A model generated the notes under the pieces. That model worked only from the letters and a program-made list of their open reading frames with translations. It had not been told where the DNA came from and did not search any database. Made by a program: the position numbers and the translations under genes. Of a stretch of DNA of 64,000 bases, positions 1 through 8,874 are shown one piece after another. The stretch covers positions 1 through 64,000 of the forward strand of contig NZ_SJPE01000010.1 in the NCBI RefSeq assembly GCF_004329815.1. Reading direction: 5' to 3'. Source of the stretch: Flavobacterium silvisoli. GTDB lineage: Bacteria > Bacteroidota > Bacteroidia > Flavobacteriales > Flavobacteriaceae. The first letter of the stretch is position 1, and the number at the start of each line of letters is the position of its first letter.

Positions 1-1690
1 CCGTAGCATTCGGTGTTCCGGTGAAAGTCAGAGTCGAACTGCTATTGGCACAAATAGTTGTTGGCGAAAAACTTGCCGAAGCAGTCGGGTCAATTACCGT
101 TAAAGTTATCGTTTGGCTGAGTGGTTTGGCACAGCTTGGTGAACCCGAGGTGGTCACACTCACCAATACTACTGTTGTGTTGACCGTGTAAGTTCCCGAT
201 AAAGTGGCGGTTCCAGAAGCATCTAAAACGATGGTTTGGTTGGCTCCTCCGTTGATGGTATAGGTTACCGTAGCATTCGGTGTTCCGGTGAAAGTCAGAG
301 TCGAACTGGTATTGGCACAAATAGTTGTTGGTGCAAAACTTGCCGAGGCAGTCGGGTCAATTACCGTTAAAGTTACCGTTTGGCTGAGTGGTTTGGTACA
401 GCTTGGTGAACCCGAGGTGGTCACACTCACCAATACTACTGTTGTGTTGACCGTGTAAGTTCCCGATAAAGTGGCGGTTCCAGAAGTATCTAAAACAATG
501 GTTTGGTTGGCTCCTCCGTTGATGGTATATGTTACCGTAGCATTCGGTGTTCCGGTGAAAGTCAGAGTCGAACTGGTATTGGCACAAATAGTTGTTGGTG
601 CAAAACTTGCCGAGGCAGTCGGGTCAATTACCGTTAAAGTTACCGTTTGGCTGAGTGGTTTGGTACAGCTTGGTGAACCCGAGGTGGTCACACTCACCAA
701 TACTACTGTTGTGTTGACCGTGTAAGTCCCCGATAAAGTGGCGGTTCCAGAAGCATCTAAAACGATGGTTTGGTTGGCTCCTCCGTTGATGGTATATGTT
801 ACCGTAGCATTCGGTGTTCCGGTGAAAGTCAGGGTCGAACTGCTATTGGCACAAATAGTTGTTGGCGCAAAACTTGCCGAAGCAGTCGGGTCAATTACCG
901 TTAAAGTTACCGTTTGGCTGAGTGGTTTGGTACAGCTTGGTGAACCCGAGGTGGTCACACTCACCAATACTACTGTTGTGTTGGTTGTGTAAATATTGGT
1001 TAAAGTAGCGGTTCCAGAAGCATCTAAAACAGTGGTTTGGTTGGTTCCTCCATTGATGGTATACGTTACCGTGGCATTCGGTGTTCCCGTGAAAGTAAGA
1101 GTCGAACTGGTATTGGCACAAATAGTTGTTGGCGAAAAACTTGCCGAAGCAGTCGGGTCAATTACCGTTAAGGTTATAGTTTGATTCAATGGTTTGGTAC
1201 AGCTTGGTGAACCCGAGGTGGTCACACTTACCAATACTACGGTCGTATTAGCTGCATAAGTCCCCGATAAAGTAGCGGTTCCAGAAGCATCTAAAACGAT
1301 GGTTTGGTTGGCTCCTCCGTTGATGGTATAGGTTACCGTAGCATTCGGTGTTCCGGTGAAAGTCAGATTCGAACTGCTATTGGCACAAATAGTTGTTGGC
1401 GCAAAACTTGCCGAGGCAGTCGGGTCAATTACCGTTAAGGTTATCGTTTGGCTGAGTGGTTTTACACAACCCGGCAAGGTAGCCGTTTTGGCACTTATCA
1501 ATGTCACTGTCGTGTCAGAAGCGTATGTACCTGACAAAGCAGCACTTCCTGAACTATTCAAAACAATGATTTGATTGCCTCCTCCATTTATGGTATACGT
1601 TACCGTTGCATTGGGCGTACCGGTAAAAATCAGAGTCGAAGTTGTGTTGGCACAAATCACAGGCGGATTAAAACTAACTGAAACTGAAGG
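1..1690 (-). repeat. Six tandem 267-bp (89-codon) repeats inside the surface-protein gene
   Basis: The marker string cacaaatagttgttgg recurs at 49, 316, 583, 850, 1117 and 1384, with a diverged version at 1651, an exact 267-base period. The copies from the window edge to about 1300 differ by only a few bases. The copy nearest the N-terminus (about 1430-1690) is clearly diverged. The period is a multiple of three, so gain or loss of units keeps the frame. Confidence 0.95.
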
Positions 1691-2740
1691 ACTTTGTATG
1701 ATTGTTATGGTAACCGTTTGAGGATTTACAGGACAAGAAGTTGAAGTATTAACGGTATAAGTGAACACATAAGGACTTCCCGATGGTGTCATAGTACTGA
1801 CATCCACTGTTCCTTGGTAGCCATTAGTAGTAGCAATAGGCCCTGTCCATGTGCCGGTGTTATCAGGCTCATCACCAAGAAAGTCGAATAAATCAAATGG
1901 GTCAGTACTTGGAACTACATCTTCACAAATTGAAAATTGTCCGGAAGAACCGGCATTATTCGGCGCTTCTATAGTTACAGTTACTGCCAAACGAGTGGCA
2001 CTTGGACAGTTACCAACATTTGACTCGGCATAATAGGTTTGTCCGTTTACCAAAGGAGTTAAACTATCCAACTCTATCCCCGAAGTTGCCGTGAGATACC
2101 ACAAAAGATTAGTTCCGTTGGCAACTAAATCAGCAACCAAAGGATTGGATTCGGAGCAAAACTTCGGATTCATATCACCGGTGGGTGTCGGAACTATAGT
2201 TATCGTTACCGAGAAACCTTTTCTTGAAGTCTCACATCCGGTGTCGGGATTGGTTTGACTGGCATAATATGTTGAACCACTTACCAGAGGTGTAGACGAT
2301 GCAAGAACGGTTCCTCCTGTCGGGGTTGCATACCATTTGATTTGGTTCCCTATCACATACGGAGCTAAATCTGCAATTGTTGAAGCCTGACAAAATTGAA
2401 TAGAACCTAAAACAGCTGTCGGTTTTGAATATACAGTCACAGTTACTGAAGGTCTAACCGCACAACTCCCGGTTATATCATCTGCATAATAAACCCCATC
2501 ATTTAATGCAAAGGAGTTAGACAAAGGAGTTCCTCCAGTAGAAGTTGTATACCATCTGATACCACCTCCATTATCAGTAGCCACTAAACTACCTACAGTT
2601 GGCGTTTGAGTATCACAAAATGACTGATGAGTATTGGCAATTGTAGGACACTGAGCAAGTACCGTGTTATTTATTCCAAACAAAAACAGTAGTAAGACAG
2701 CGTTATAAAAATGTTTTTTAACAAGAGTAGTTATTCTCAT
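1..2740 (-). CDS. Giant secreted Ig-like repeat protein, N-terminal part (3' end outside window)
   Basis: An open frame runs without a stop from an ATG at 2740 to the window edge: 913 complete codons, with the C-terminus missing. It begins with a signal peptide of about 30 residues (basic MRITTLVKKHF, hydrophobic LLLFLFG, then VLAQ). Residues of roughly 30-240 hold three Ig-like modules of the kind common in Bacteroidota surface proteins (pattern WYxTxTGGTxL...GxYYA...C). After a short linker domain come tandem 89-residue modules with the pattern TICANxSSTLTFTGTPNATVTYTINGG. Such proteins are normally T9SS substrates acting as adhesins or gliding-associated surface proteins. That role is inferred, because the sorting domain would lie outside the window. 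Near-identity of the repeats suggests recent amplification. No clear -7 box was seen upstream. Confidence 0.85.
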   Translation of the reverse strand, partial: MRITTLVKKHFYNAVLLLFLFGINNTVLAQCPTIANTHQSFCDTQTPTVGSLVATDNGGGIRWYTTSTGGTPLSNSFALNDGVYYADDITGSCAVRPSVTVTVYSKPTAVLGSIQFCQASTIADLAPYVIGNQIKWYATPTGGTVLASSTPLVSGSTYYASQTNPDTGCETSRKGFSVTITIVPTPTGDMNPKFCSESNPLVADLVANGTNLLWYLTATSGIELDSLTPLVNGQTYYAESNVGNCPSATRLAVTVTIEAPNNAGSSGQFSICEDVVPSTDPFDLFDFLGDEPDNTGTWTGPIATTNGYQGTVDVSTMTPSGSPYVFTYTVNTSTSCPVNPQTVTITIIQSPSVSVSFNPPVICANTTSTLIFTGTPNATVTYTINGGGNQIIVLNSSGSAALSGTYASDTTVTLISAKTATLPGCVKPLSQTITLTVIDPTASASFAPTTICANSSSNLTFTGTPNATVTYTINGGANQTIVLDASGTATLSGTYAANTTVVLVSVTTSGSPSCTKPLNQTITLTVIDPTASASFSPTTICANTSSTLTFTGTPNATVTYTINGGTNQTTVLDASGTATLTNIYTTNTTVVLVSVTTSGSPSCTKPLSQTVTLTVIDPTASASFAPTTICANSSSTLTFTGTPNATVTYTINGGANQTIVLDASGTATLSGTYTVNTTVVLVSVTTSGSPSCTKPLSQTVTLTVIDPTASASFAPTTICANTSSTLTFTGTPNATVTYTINGGANQTIVLDTSGTATLSGTYTVNTTVVLVSVTTSGSPSCTKPLSQTVTLTVIDPTASASFAPTTICANTSSTLTFTGTPNATVTYTINGGANQTIVLDASGTATLSGTYTVNTTVVLVSVTTSGSPSCAKPLSQTITLTVIDPTASASFSPTTICANSSSTLTFTGTPNAT

Positions 2741-3120
2741 AAGCAATTCAGTTTAAACATTTTCAGAAATATTCGAATTCTCAACCGCTAAAACATCCTA
2801 AAACCCTCTGTAAAACAGAGAATAAAAATGCTGTTTTTATAGTTTTATCCAAAATAAAAATGCTTCTACTATATTACTCATAAAAACAATCTCCCTCTTT
2901 GAGCTGTTAAAATGTTATAAACAAAATAATCAACATTATTAACATTTAATAAACAATGCCCATCAATTATATTTTATTGAAATATTGAAAGTTACATTAA
3001 TTAAATAAATTTAAAAGAAGTTATCAATACTCAATAAAAGTCTCAAAAAAAAGAAAATTGTTAATAAGTTTACCCAACACTAGGAACCTATTAACAATTA
3101 TATTGCTAGTTCAAAAACGT
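2741..3120. other. AT-rich intergenic region, no gene seen
   Basis: This 380-base gap lies between the surface-protein start and the stop of the NPD-family gene; both are on the minus strand. It is very AT-rich. The only small structure seen is a 6-bp inverted repeat, CTCTGT/ACAGAG, at 2806-2820. It must hold the promoter of the surface protein, but no good TAnnTTTG box was found on the minus strand. Confidence 0.6.
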
Positions 3121-4065
3121 TTAAAACAAAACCTGCTGCATCTCACGGGAAGCAACATTGAACTCAGCTATTGTATCTTCAATTATAACACTTACCGGTT
3201 TAATTTCATGTATTAATCCGGCTATTTGACCTATTTCCAATTCGCCCTCTGTTAAATCGCCTTCAAACATTCCTCTTTTTGCTCTGGCTCTTCCCAACAG
3301 CGTTTTTAAATCTTCAGGAGTAGGACATTTTGCATATAATTGCTCAAGATCGTGATAAAATTTATTTTTAATCAAACGAACCGGAGCCAACTCTTTTAAT
3401 GTCAACTGAGTATCTCCTTCCTTAACCGTAATGATTGTTTTTTTGAAATCGTCATGTGCTGAACTCTCCACTGAAGCCGCAAAACGAGATCCCATTTGAA
3501 CTCCGTCAGCTCCCAGAATCATTGCCGCCAACATACCACGCCCGGTAGCTATTCCGCCTGCCGCTATTAATGGAATCGAAATGTTTTCTCTGACCATCGG
3601 AATTAAGGTAAGAGTCGTCGTTTCTTCTCTTCCGTTATGCCCCCCAGCTTCAAACCCTTCTGCAACCACCGCATCAACACCAGCCTCTTGTGCCTTTAAT
3701 GCGAATTTAGAACTGCTCACAACATGAACCACTGTAATGCCATGTTGCTTTAAATGAGAAGTCCATGTTTTAGGATTTCCAGCCGAAGTAAATACAATCT
3801 TAACCCCTTCTTCGATTATGATTTGAATAATTTCTTCGATATTAGGATACAGCATCGGGACGTTTACTCCAAAAGGCTTATCGGTAGCTTTTTTACATTT
3901 CTGAATGTGTTCCCTCAAAACATCGGGATACATAGAACCTGCCCCTATTAATCCTAAACCGCCAGCATTACTGACTGCACTGGCCAATTTATAACCGCTG
4001 TTCCAAATCATGCCGCCTTGGATGATTGGATATTTTATATTGAAAAGTTGGGTAATTTTATTCAT
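3121..4065 (-). CDS. NPD/FabK-family FMN-dependent enzyme (nitronate monooxygenase-like)
   Basis: The 314-residue protein has the TIM-barrel flavoprotein signature of the 2-nitropropane dioxygenase/nitronate monooxygenase family. It starts with YPIIQGGM, carries AEGFEAGGHNG around residues 135-145 (His143 matches the family's catalytic histidine), AAGGIATGRGM for FMN phosphate binding, and GSRFAAS. Known members oxidise alkyl nitronates or, in the FabK branch, reduce enoyl-ACP. The sequence alone does not decide which. It lies 22 bases downstream of the S8 peptidase gene on the same strand, so they are probably co-transcribed. The length is normal for the family. Confidence 0.85.
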   Translation of the reverse strand: MNKITQLFNIKYPIIQGGMIWNSGYKLASAVSNAGGLGLIGAGSMYPDVLREHIQKCKKATDKPFGVNVPMLYPNIEEIIQIIIEEGVKIVFTSAGNPKTWTSHLKQHGITVVHVVSSSKFALKAQEAGVDAVVAEGFEAGGHNGREETTTLTLIPMVRENISIPLIAAGGIATGRGMLAAMILGADGVQMGSRFAASVESSAHDDFKKTIITVKEGDTQLTLKELAPVRLIKNKFYHDLEQLYAKCPTPEDLKTLLGRARAKRGMFEGDLTEGELEIGQIAGLIHEIKPVSVIIEDTIAEFNVASREMQQVLF

Positions 4066-4087
4066 TTATATCGAATTACTATCCGTA

Positions 4088-5707
4088 TTAATTTTTTAGT
4101 ATTTTGCCTGATTGCGAAAATGAATTGCTTTGTATTTTATAAAAATAAATTCCGGGATTTAATTTTTTTAATGAAATCGATGAAGTCGCTTCCTCTACCT
4201 GCGTTTGAAAAACCAACTGTCCCAAAGTGTTGTAAAAATCAATAGTAGCCTGATTCAGATGATTTGGAAAAGAAACAAACAGAACATCATTCGCCGGATT
4301 AGGATACACTAAAAATTGAGGTTTAGAATTGTTGCTTACCGAAAGGGCTGTATCTAAAGCCAACTGAAAATCCGGAATTCCATAACCGTAATTGTATGTA
4401 GGATTTGAAAAAGCATCTGCAGATTGCTTCACAAAATCAATAATTTGGACATTAGTTGCCCAAGGAACAGCTTGCCAAAAACTGGCTATGGCACCGGCTA
4501 AAATAGGGCAAGAAAAAGAAGTCCCATTAGCCGTTATTATTGACCCTGATAAATTTGACACCACTGCACTTTCCCCCTGAGCCATCACATCGGGTTTAAT
4601 TCTTCCGTCAAACGAAGGACCAATAGAGCTGAAAGATGCATACGTTCGGTTTGGTTTTACGGCTCCCACAGTCAACACATTCTGAGCATCAGCCGGAACA
4701 CCGATATACGGATTGGGTCCGGCTCCCGAATTTCCGGCACTGGCCACACACACCATACCTTTGCTGAAAGCAACCTCGGCCCCTTTTGAAACGAATGAAG
4801 TCGTGCCATTCATATCTTCATAAGTATAACTGTAACTTGGATCATCATATTGAAAATACCCCAGAGAAGTTGTAATAACATCCACTCCCAGACTATCTGC
4901 AAGTTCAGCCGCTTCAACCCAGTAACTTTCTTCTACCGGATTTTCGGAAGCAATATCTTCCGTTATGAACAAATAGTATTGTGCATCGGGAGCTGTACCC
5001 ACCAATTGATTGGGCACATATCCACCCATGGCTGAAAGCACCATAGTCCCGTGTGAACCTCTGCTGTAAAAATTAGTATTGTCATCAACAAAATTATATC
5101 CTCCCAAAATCAAATTATTCGATTGCAGGCGTTGAAACGGAACCGCTGTATTGACATTTGGGAAGCCGGCATCTAAAACAGCAATTATCTTTCCGGCACC
5201 GGTAAAATTATTTTGGTGCAACAGATGGGCATTGAGCATTTGGATTTGATTCCCCGAATTACCATAGGCATATGAGGTAGTCACCTCCAGATTTTTATTG
5301 ACTTTCTGCAATACTTTTTTCTTTGCTGCAGCTGACTTATTGGTATTATTCAAACTTCTGTCAGCAAATTGAATATGATCAACAAATGGCAGATTTGACA
5401 AACTTTGAATATCCGCTATGCTGCCTCTGACATGCAGCGCGTTAAACCATTTCGACTTGGCTTTAACCACAATTCCGTTGGCGGATGCAACCGTATCAAT
5501 GTATGGTTGATGCAAAGGCACATCTTTACTATCTACTGCTATATTTTGATTGGCTCTTCTGTCTAAAGCTCTTTGAGAAAGCATTTCCAGCGGATTATCG
5601 AAATAAAACTGAGTTTCCGGTTTATCGGTAAAATAAACCCAAGCATCTTCCTGCGAAAATCCTAATGAACTAACCAGTAAAAATGCAATAAAGAATAATT
5701 TTTTCAT
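4088..5707 (-). CDS. S8 family (subtilisin-like) serine peptidase with T9SS sorting domain
   Basis: The protein has 539 residues. A signal peptide (MKKLFFIAFLLVSSLGFSQ) is followed by a propeptide-like region to about 165 and then a subtilase domain. The Asp179 motif is VLDAGFP, the His219 motif GSHGTMV, the oxyanion Asn326 is in SAGNSG, and Ser397 is in NGTSFSCP, so the triad is complete. Residues of about 455-539 form a type A T9SS sorting domain (YPNPANDVL, then GIYFYKI and a short Lys-rich end). It is predicted to be exported across the outer membrane and anchored or released as a protease. It starts 27 bases after the mnmA stop on the same strand, which suggests read-through from mnmA. 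Confidence 0.93.
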   Translation of the reverse strand: MKKLFFIAFLLVSSLGFSQEDAWVYFTDKPETQFYFDNPLEMLSQRALDRRANQNIAVDSKDVPLHQPYIDTVASANGIVVKAKSKWFNALHVRGSIADIQSLSNLPFVDHIQFADRSLNNTNKSAAAKKKVLQKVNKNLEVTTSYAYGNSGNQIQMLNAHLLHQNNFTGAGKIIAVLDAGFPNVNTAVPFQRLQSNNLILGGYNFVDDNTNFYSRGSHGTMVLSAMGGYVPNQLVGTAPDAQYYLFITEDIASENPVEESYWVEAAELADSLGVDVITTSLGYFQYDDPSYSYTYEDMNGTTSFVSKGAEVAFSKGMVCVASAGNSGAGPNPYIGVPADAQNVLTVGAVKPNRTYASFSSIGPSFDGRIKPDVMAQGESAVVSNLSGSIITANGTSFSCPILAGAIASFWQAVPWATNVQIIDFVKQSADAFSNPTYNYGYGIPDFQLALDTALSVSNNSKPQFLVYPNPANDVLFVSFPNHLNQATIDFYNTLGQLVFQTQVEEATSSISLKKLNPGIYFYKIQSNSFSQSGKILKN

Positions 5708-5734
5708 AGCCTTAACCTTTTGGAAAATGCTAAT

Positions 5735-6922
5735 TTATGAAATTACTCCTGAACCCACTAATTCATCATCTATATTCCAAGCCACAAATTGCCCTTCAGT
5801 AATGGCTGATTGAGGTTCATCAAAAGTAACATACAAACCACTTTCGAATTGATATAAAGTAGCTTTTTGCAAAGCCTGACGGTAACGAATTCGGGCCATA
5901 ACCCGCATCGACTCACCATTATTCAAGGCCAAATCTTCCCGAATCCAGTGAATTTCTGACGGTTGAACTCTGAGTGTTTTTTTAAATAAACCCGGATGAT
6001 TGGCTCCTTGCCCGGTATAAATAGCATTTGTTTTTACATCAGTAGCAATGATAAAAAGAGCCTCTTTGGTCCCCCCTACATTTAACCCTTTGCGCTGACC
6101 AATGGTAAAATAATGCGCCCCTTGATGCTTGCCTACAACCTTGCCGTTTTCGGGTGTATAGGAAATCCCTTTAGACTCGAAAGCCAATTGTTCCTCCAGA
6201 GAACTAAATATTGGTATTGACTGATGATAAACAGAACTGTTGGCATCTATCTCATAAATCAAACCTTCTTTGGGTTGCAATTGTTGTTGCAAAAATTCAG
6301 GCAAACGTACTTTTCCGATGAAACACAACCCTTGGGAATCTTTTTTTTCAGCCGTAACTAAGTCTAGCTGCATGGCAATTTCGCGAACTTCCGGCTTGGT
6401 TAATTCCCCTATCGGAAATAAGGATTTGGCCAATTGTTCCTGCGATAGTTGACAGAGAAAATAGGATTGGTCTTTGTTGTCATCTTTGCCGGCCAAAAGC
6501 TGGTAAACCGGTTTACCGTTTACTTGTATTTCGCCTTTTCGGCAATAGTGCCCAGTAGCTACGTAATCGGCACCGAGACTTAAAGCAATTTTCATAAAAA
6601 CGTCAAACTTGATTTCGCGGTTACACAACACATCAGGATTTGGAGTTCTTCCTTGTTCGTACTCGTTGAACATATAGTCCACGATTTTTTCTTTGTATTG
6701 CTCGCTTAAATCAACCGTTTGGAAAGGTATACCCAATTTTTCAGCTACCAAAAGAGCATCATTACTATCCTCCAGCCAAGGACATTCGTTGGAAATGGTG
6801 ACCGAATCGTCGTGCCAATTCTTCATAAAAAGACCAATGACTTCATATCCTTGTTCTTTTAACAAATAAGCGGCCACGCTTGAATCAACTCCACCGGAAA
6901 GTCCGACAACTACTCTTTTCAT
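5735..6922 (-). CDS. mnmA: tRNA-specific 2-thiouridylase MnmA
   Basis: The 395-residue protein makes 2-thiouridine at the wobble U34 of tRNA-Lys, Glu and Gln, using ATP and a sulfur relay. The N-terminal PP-loop SGGVDSS is at 9-15. The catalytic cysteine pair is Cys100 (PDVLCNRE) and Cys200 (GLCFIGK), spaced as in characterised MnmA proteins. GHYCR, KDQSYFL and the C-terminal beta-barrel ([18 protein letters not shown]-type segments) are present. It appears to lead the minus-strand unit mnmA, S8 peptidase, NPD enzyme. A TAnnTTTG box lies 23-30 bases upstream of the start. Confidence 0.97.
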   Translation of the reverse strand: MKRVVVGLSGGVDSSVAAYLLKEQGYEVIGLFMKNWHDDSVTISNECPWLEDSNDALLVAEKLGIPFQTVDLSEQYKEKIVDYMFNEYEQGRTPNPDVLCNREIKFDVFMKIALSLGADYVATGHYCRKGEIQVNGKPVYQLLAGKDDNKDQSYFLCQLSQEQLAKSLFPIGELTKPEVREIAMQLDLVTAEKKDSQGLCFIGKVRLPEFLQQQLQPKEGLIYEIDANSSVYHQSIPIFSSLEEQLAFESKGISYTPENGKVVGKHQGAHYFTIGQRKGLNVGGTKEALFIIATDVKTNAIYTGQGANHPGLFKKTLRVQPSEIHWIREDLALNNGESMRVMARIRYRQALQKATLYQFESGLYVTFDEPQSAITEGQFVAWNIDDELVGSGVIS

Positions 6923-6944
6923 TAGTACAGCAAAAAATTTGCCG

Positions 6945-6952
6945 CAAAATTA
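6945..6952 (-). promoter_or_regulatory. Promoter -7 box of mnmA (TAATTTTG)
   Basis: On the minus strand the bases read TAATTTTG, a perfect match to the Bacteroidota TAnnTTTG element, ending 22 bases before the mnmA ATG. No TTG/TTTG element is seen at the usual spacing, so only the -7 part is supported. Confidence 0.6.
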
Positions 6953-6964
6953 CTCGTTTATTTA

Positions 6965-7666
6965 TTATTGTTCTAGCGGTTTAACTCTTTTTTCGAATTT
7001 CTTCCCCTGTTTGTTCATGTTGACTTCCTTTAGTTTGTCTTTTTCGAGAACTTGCCACATACCAACCTTTTTCCCGTTTTTAAAAAAACCTTTCCCTGCA
7101 ATTTTATTAAGCGGCGTTCTGAAAATAGCTAAGCCATCATACTGTCCGTTTTTATAGGTGGTTTCTTCAAGCACGACGCCATTCTCGGTGTAGCTTTTAT
7201 ACGGCCCATCTTTGATTCCGTTTTTATAACTGGTTTCCTCTGCAATGTTTCCGTTTTTGTAAAACACTTTTCTAACTCCGTCTAACTTTCCGCTTGTGTA
7301 TTTTTCCAATGTCATGATTTGCGGAGAATCTTCGTGGTAATACTTCCATTCGCCCTCAAATTGTTTATTAACCACTTTACCCTCGCTTACTTTGTTATTT
7401 TTTTGATTGTAAAAAATAGTGTAGCACGAATTGTCTTTGGGATTGAACTCACGAGTTGCAATCACTGTTCCGGCTTTGGTATCATCAAAAAACTTGAAAA
7501 GACCCGTTTCTTTTCCATGAACAAATGTACCTTCGTATCTAGGCCTTTTTGATTCTTCGTAAACACCTTTCCACAAACCGTGTTTGTTACCATTTTCATC
7601 TAATTTATTAAAATCCTGAGCAAAGCATACTGAATGGATAAAGAAGAAAACTAATATGTATTTCAT
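6965..7666 (-). CDS. Secreted MORN-repeat-variant protein (YwqK-like)
   Basis: I choose the ATG at 7666 (233 residues) because it begins a clean signal peptide (MKYILVFFFIHSVCFAQ). The longer frame to 7768 adds 34 non-signal-like residues. The mature part is built of short repeats of the type YxNGxxxxxxxYKNGxxDGxYKxYxENG, typical of MORN-variant proteins often labelled YwqK family antitoxin. Five or six units are visible between about residues 95 and 215. No toxin gene is adjacent and a secreted location argues against a classical antitoxin. The function is unknown. It is separated from mnmA, which it precedes in the same direction. Confidence 0.8.
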   Translation of the reverse strand: MKYILVFFFIHSVCFAQDFNKLDENGNKHGLWKGVYEESKRPRYEGTFVHGKETGLFKFFDDTKAGTVIATREFNPKDNSCYTIFYNQKNNKVSEGKVVNKQFEGEWKYYHEDSPQIMTLEKYTSGKLDGVRKVFYKNGNIAEETSYKNGIKDGPYKSYTENGVVLEETTYKNGQYDGLAIFRTPLNKIAGKGFFKNGKKVGMWQVLEKDKLKEVNMNKQGKKFEKRVKPLEQ

Positions 7667-7860
7667 TTCGAATTGTTTTATGTATAACGACAAAATATCT
7701 TGTTTAGTATAAAAAAAAATAAATTCAAAAGTAAAAAAACATTCATCCCATTCTAATGTTAAAAACAATTTTGACTTTCTTTTAACAAGTAAGTTTTATA
7801 TCTCAAACAAATACTTTTGCGTGTTTTATGATTTAGTTGTTGATTTAAATGATTATTTTT

Positions 7861-7868
7861 TATATTTG
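7861..7868 (+). promoter_or_regulatory. Promoter -7 box of first fasciclin gene (TATATTTG)
   Basis: TATATTTG matches TAnnTTTG. A TTG at 7840-7842 lies 18 bases upstream, close to the consensus spacing. It leaves a leader of about 17 bases before the ATG at 7892. Confidence 0.7.
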
Positions 7869-7891
7869 AAAAAAATTAAACCTTACTATAG

Positions 7892-8485
7892 ATGAAAAAT
7901 TTTATGAAAAAAATCAGCCTGATAGCCGTAGCTTTTTTGGCATTTTCCTGCTCAAAAGCTGAAAGCGAAAAATCATTAAAAACAATGTCAATTGCGGAGA
8001 TTGCAACCGTAACACCCGAACTAAGTAGTTTTGTGGATGCCCTTGATGTTGCAGGATTGACTGATACCTTTAAAAATGAAGGAAACTATACTGTTTTTGT
8101 ACCTAACAATGATGCTTTTGCTAATATGTTGATAAGCTTGGGATATGCTTCGCTTGAAGATTTGGAAGCCGCTAAACCAGGATTATTGGCTTCAGTATTG
8201 AAATATCACGTATTAACTTCAAGAGTACTCTCTACAAATTTAACCAACGAAGCAACTGTTACTACTTTGAATGGTCAAAATATCACCGCAAGTGTTGTAG
8301 TTCCGGATCCAATTAATTATCCAAACGACAATGTTATCTCTCTTGTATATCCTGATCCATTTGACACTGCCACTCCTCCAGCTAATCTTTCTTCAACAAT
8401 TACTGCCAGAGACATTAGATGTTCTAATGGAATCATTCACACTGTAGATACTGTTTTACTTCCTTTATCAGTTAACGCTGACTAG
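7892..8485 (+). CDS. Fasciclin-domain lipoprotein (single domain)
   Basis: The 197-residue protein starts with a lipoprotein signal (MKKISLIAVAFLAFSC, lipobox Cys near residue 20), followed by one FAS1 domain. FAS1 motifs seen are the first conserved box (FKNEGNYTVFVPNNDAFANM), LLASVLKYHVL, and the closing box (DIRCSNGIIHTVDTVLLP). FAS1 domains mediate cell adhesion or matrix binding; here it is predicted to sit on a membrane by its lipid anchor. A second in-frame ATG at 7904 gives a more compact signal peptide and could be the true start. It is followed by a strong terminator and then by a two-domain paralogue. Confidence 0.92.
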   Translation: MKNFMKKISLIAVAFLAFSCSKAESEKSLKTMSIAEIATVTPELSSFVDALDVAGLTDTFKNEGNYTVFVPNNDAFANMLISLGYASLEDLEAAKPGLLASVLKYHVLTSRVLSTNLTNEATVTTLNGQNITASVVVPDPINYPNDNVISLVYPDPFDTATPPANLSSTITARDIRCSNGIIHTVDTVLLPLSVNAD

Positions 8486-8506
8486 TAAACCAAGTTAATA
8501 AATTTT

Positions 8507-8541
8507 AAAAAAGGCTGTCTTTTATAGACAGCCTTTTTTTT
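8507..8541 (+). terminator. Rho-independent terminator after first fasciclin gene
   Basis: AAGGCTGTCT and AGACAGCCTT form a perfect 10-bp stem with a TTTAT loop, extended by A and T runs, and ending in a long T tract. It lies 22 bases after the stop codon. Confidence 0.95.
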
Positions 8542-8874
8542 ATAATTCATTCAACAAAAATATCTAATTCACAGAACATAAATTTATCACAAGTGTATTC
8601 AATGGCTGCTAAATTTCAATACGAATCAAAATTACATTGAGGCATTAACAGATAACAATCATTGTGAAATCATTTTGTTTATTTTTTTTCACTTCACGAA
8701 ATAACCACCAATACAAATCAAACCAATATATATCGTAAAGCACTGGTTTTTAACATCTGAAACAACATCAAACAAAAGCGTTAATTTTTTCATAAATATT
8801 AATTTGTTTAATTTTTTATATTTTTTGTTAAACAAAAATAATTTAGATTTGTGTAAACTTAAACAATAATAACT
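8542..8874. other. AT-rich intergenic region between the fasciclin genes
   Basis: There are 333 bases without a convincing coding frame. The last 50 bases hold the promoter of the second fasciclin gene. Nothing else was recognised. Confidence 0.6.
8824..8851 (+). promoter_or_regulatory. Promoter of second fasciclin gene
   Basis: TAGATTTG at 8844-8851 matches TAnnTTTG. TTTG at 8824-8827 lies 16 bases upstream, slightly short of the usual 17-20. The ATG is 24 bases after the -7 box. Confidence 0.65.

Noticed and set aside
90-1574. Plus- and minus-strand reading frames of 60-84 codons across the 267-bp repeats
   Set aside because: They recur at the repeat period and are out-of-frame images of the single large minus-strand coding frame.
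6965-7666. Toxin-antitoxin system based on the YwqK-like label
   Set aside because: The protein has a signal peptide and MORN-type repeats, and no toxin gene is adjacent.
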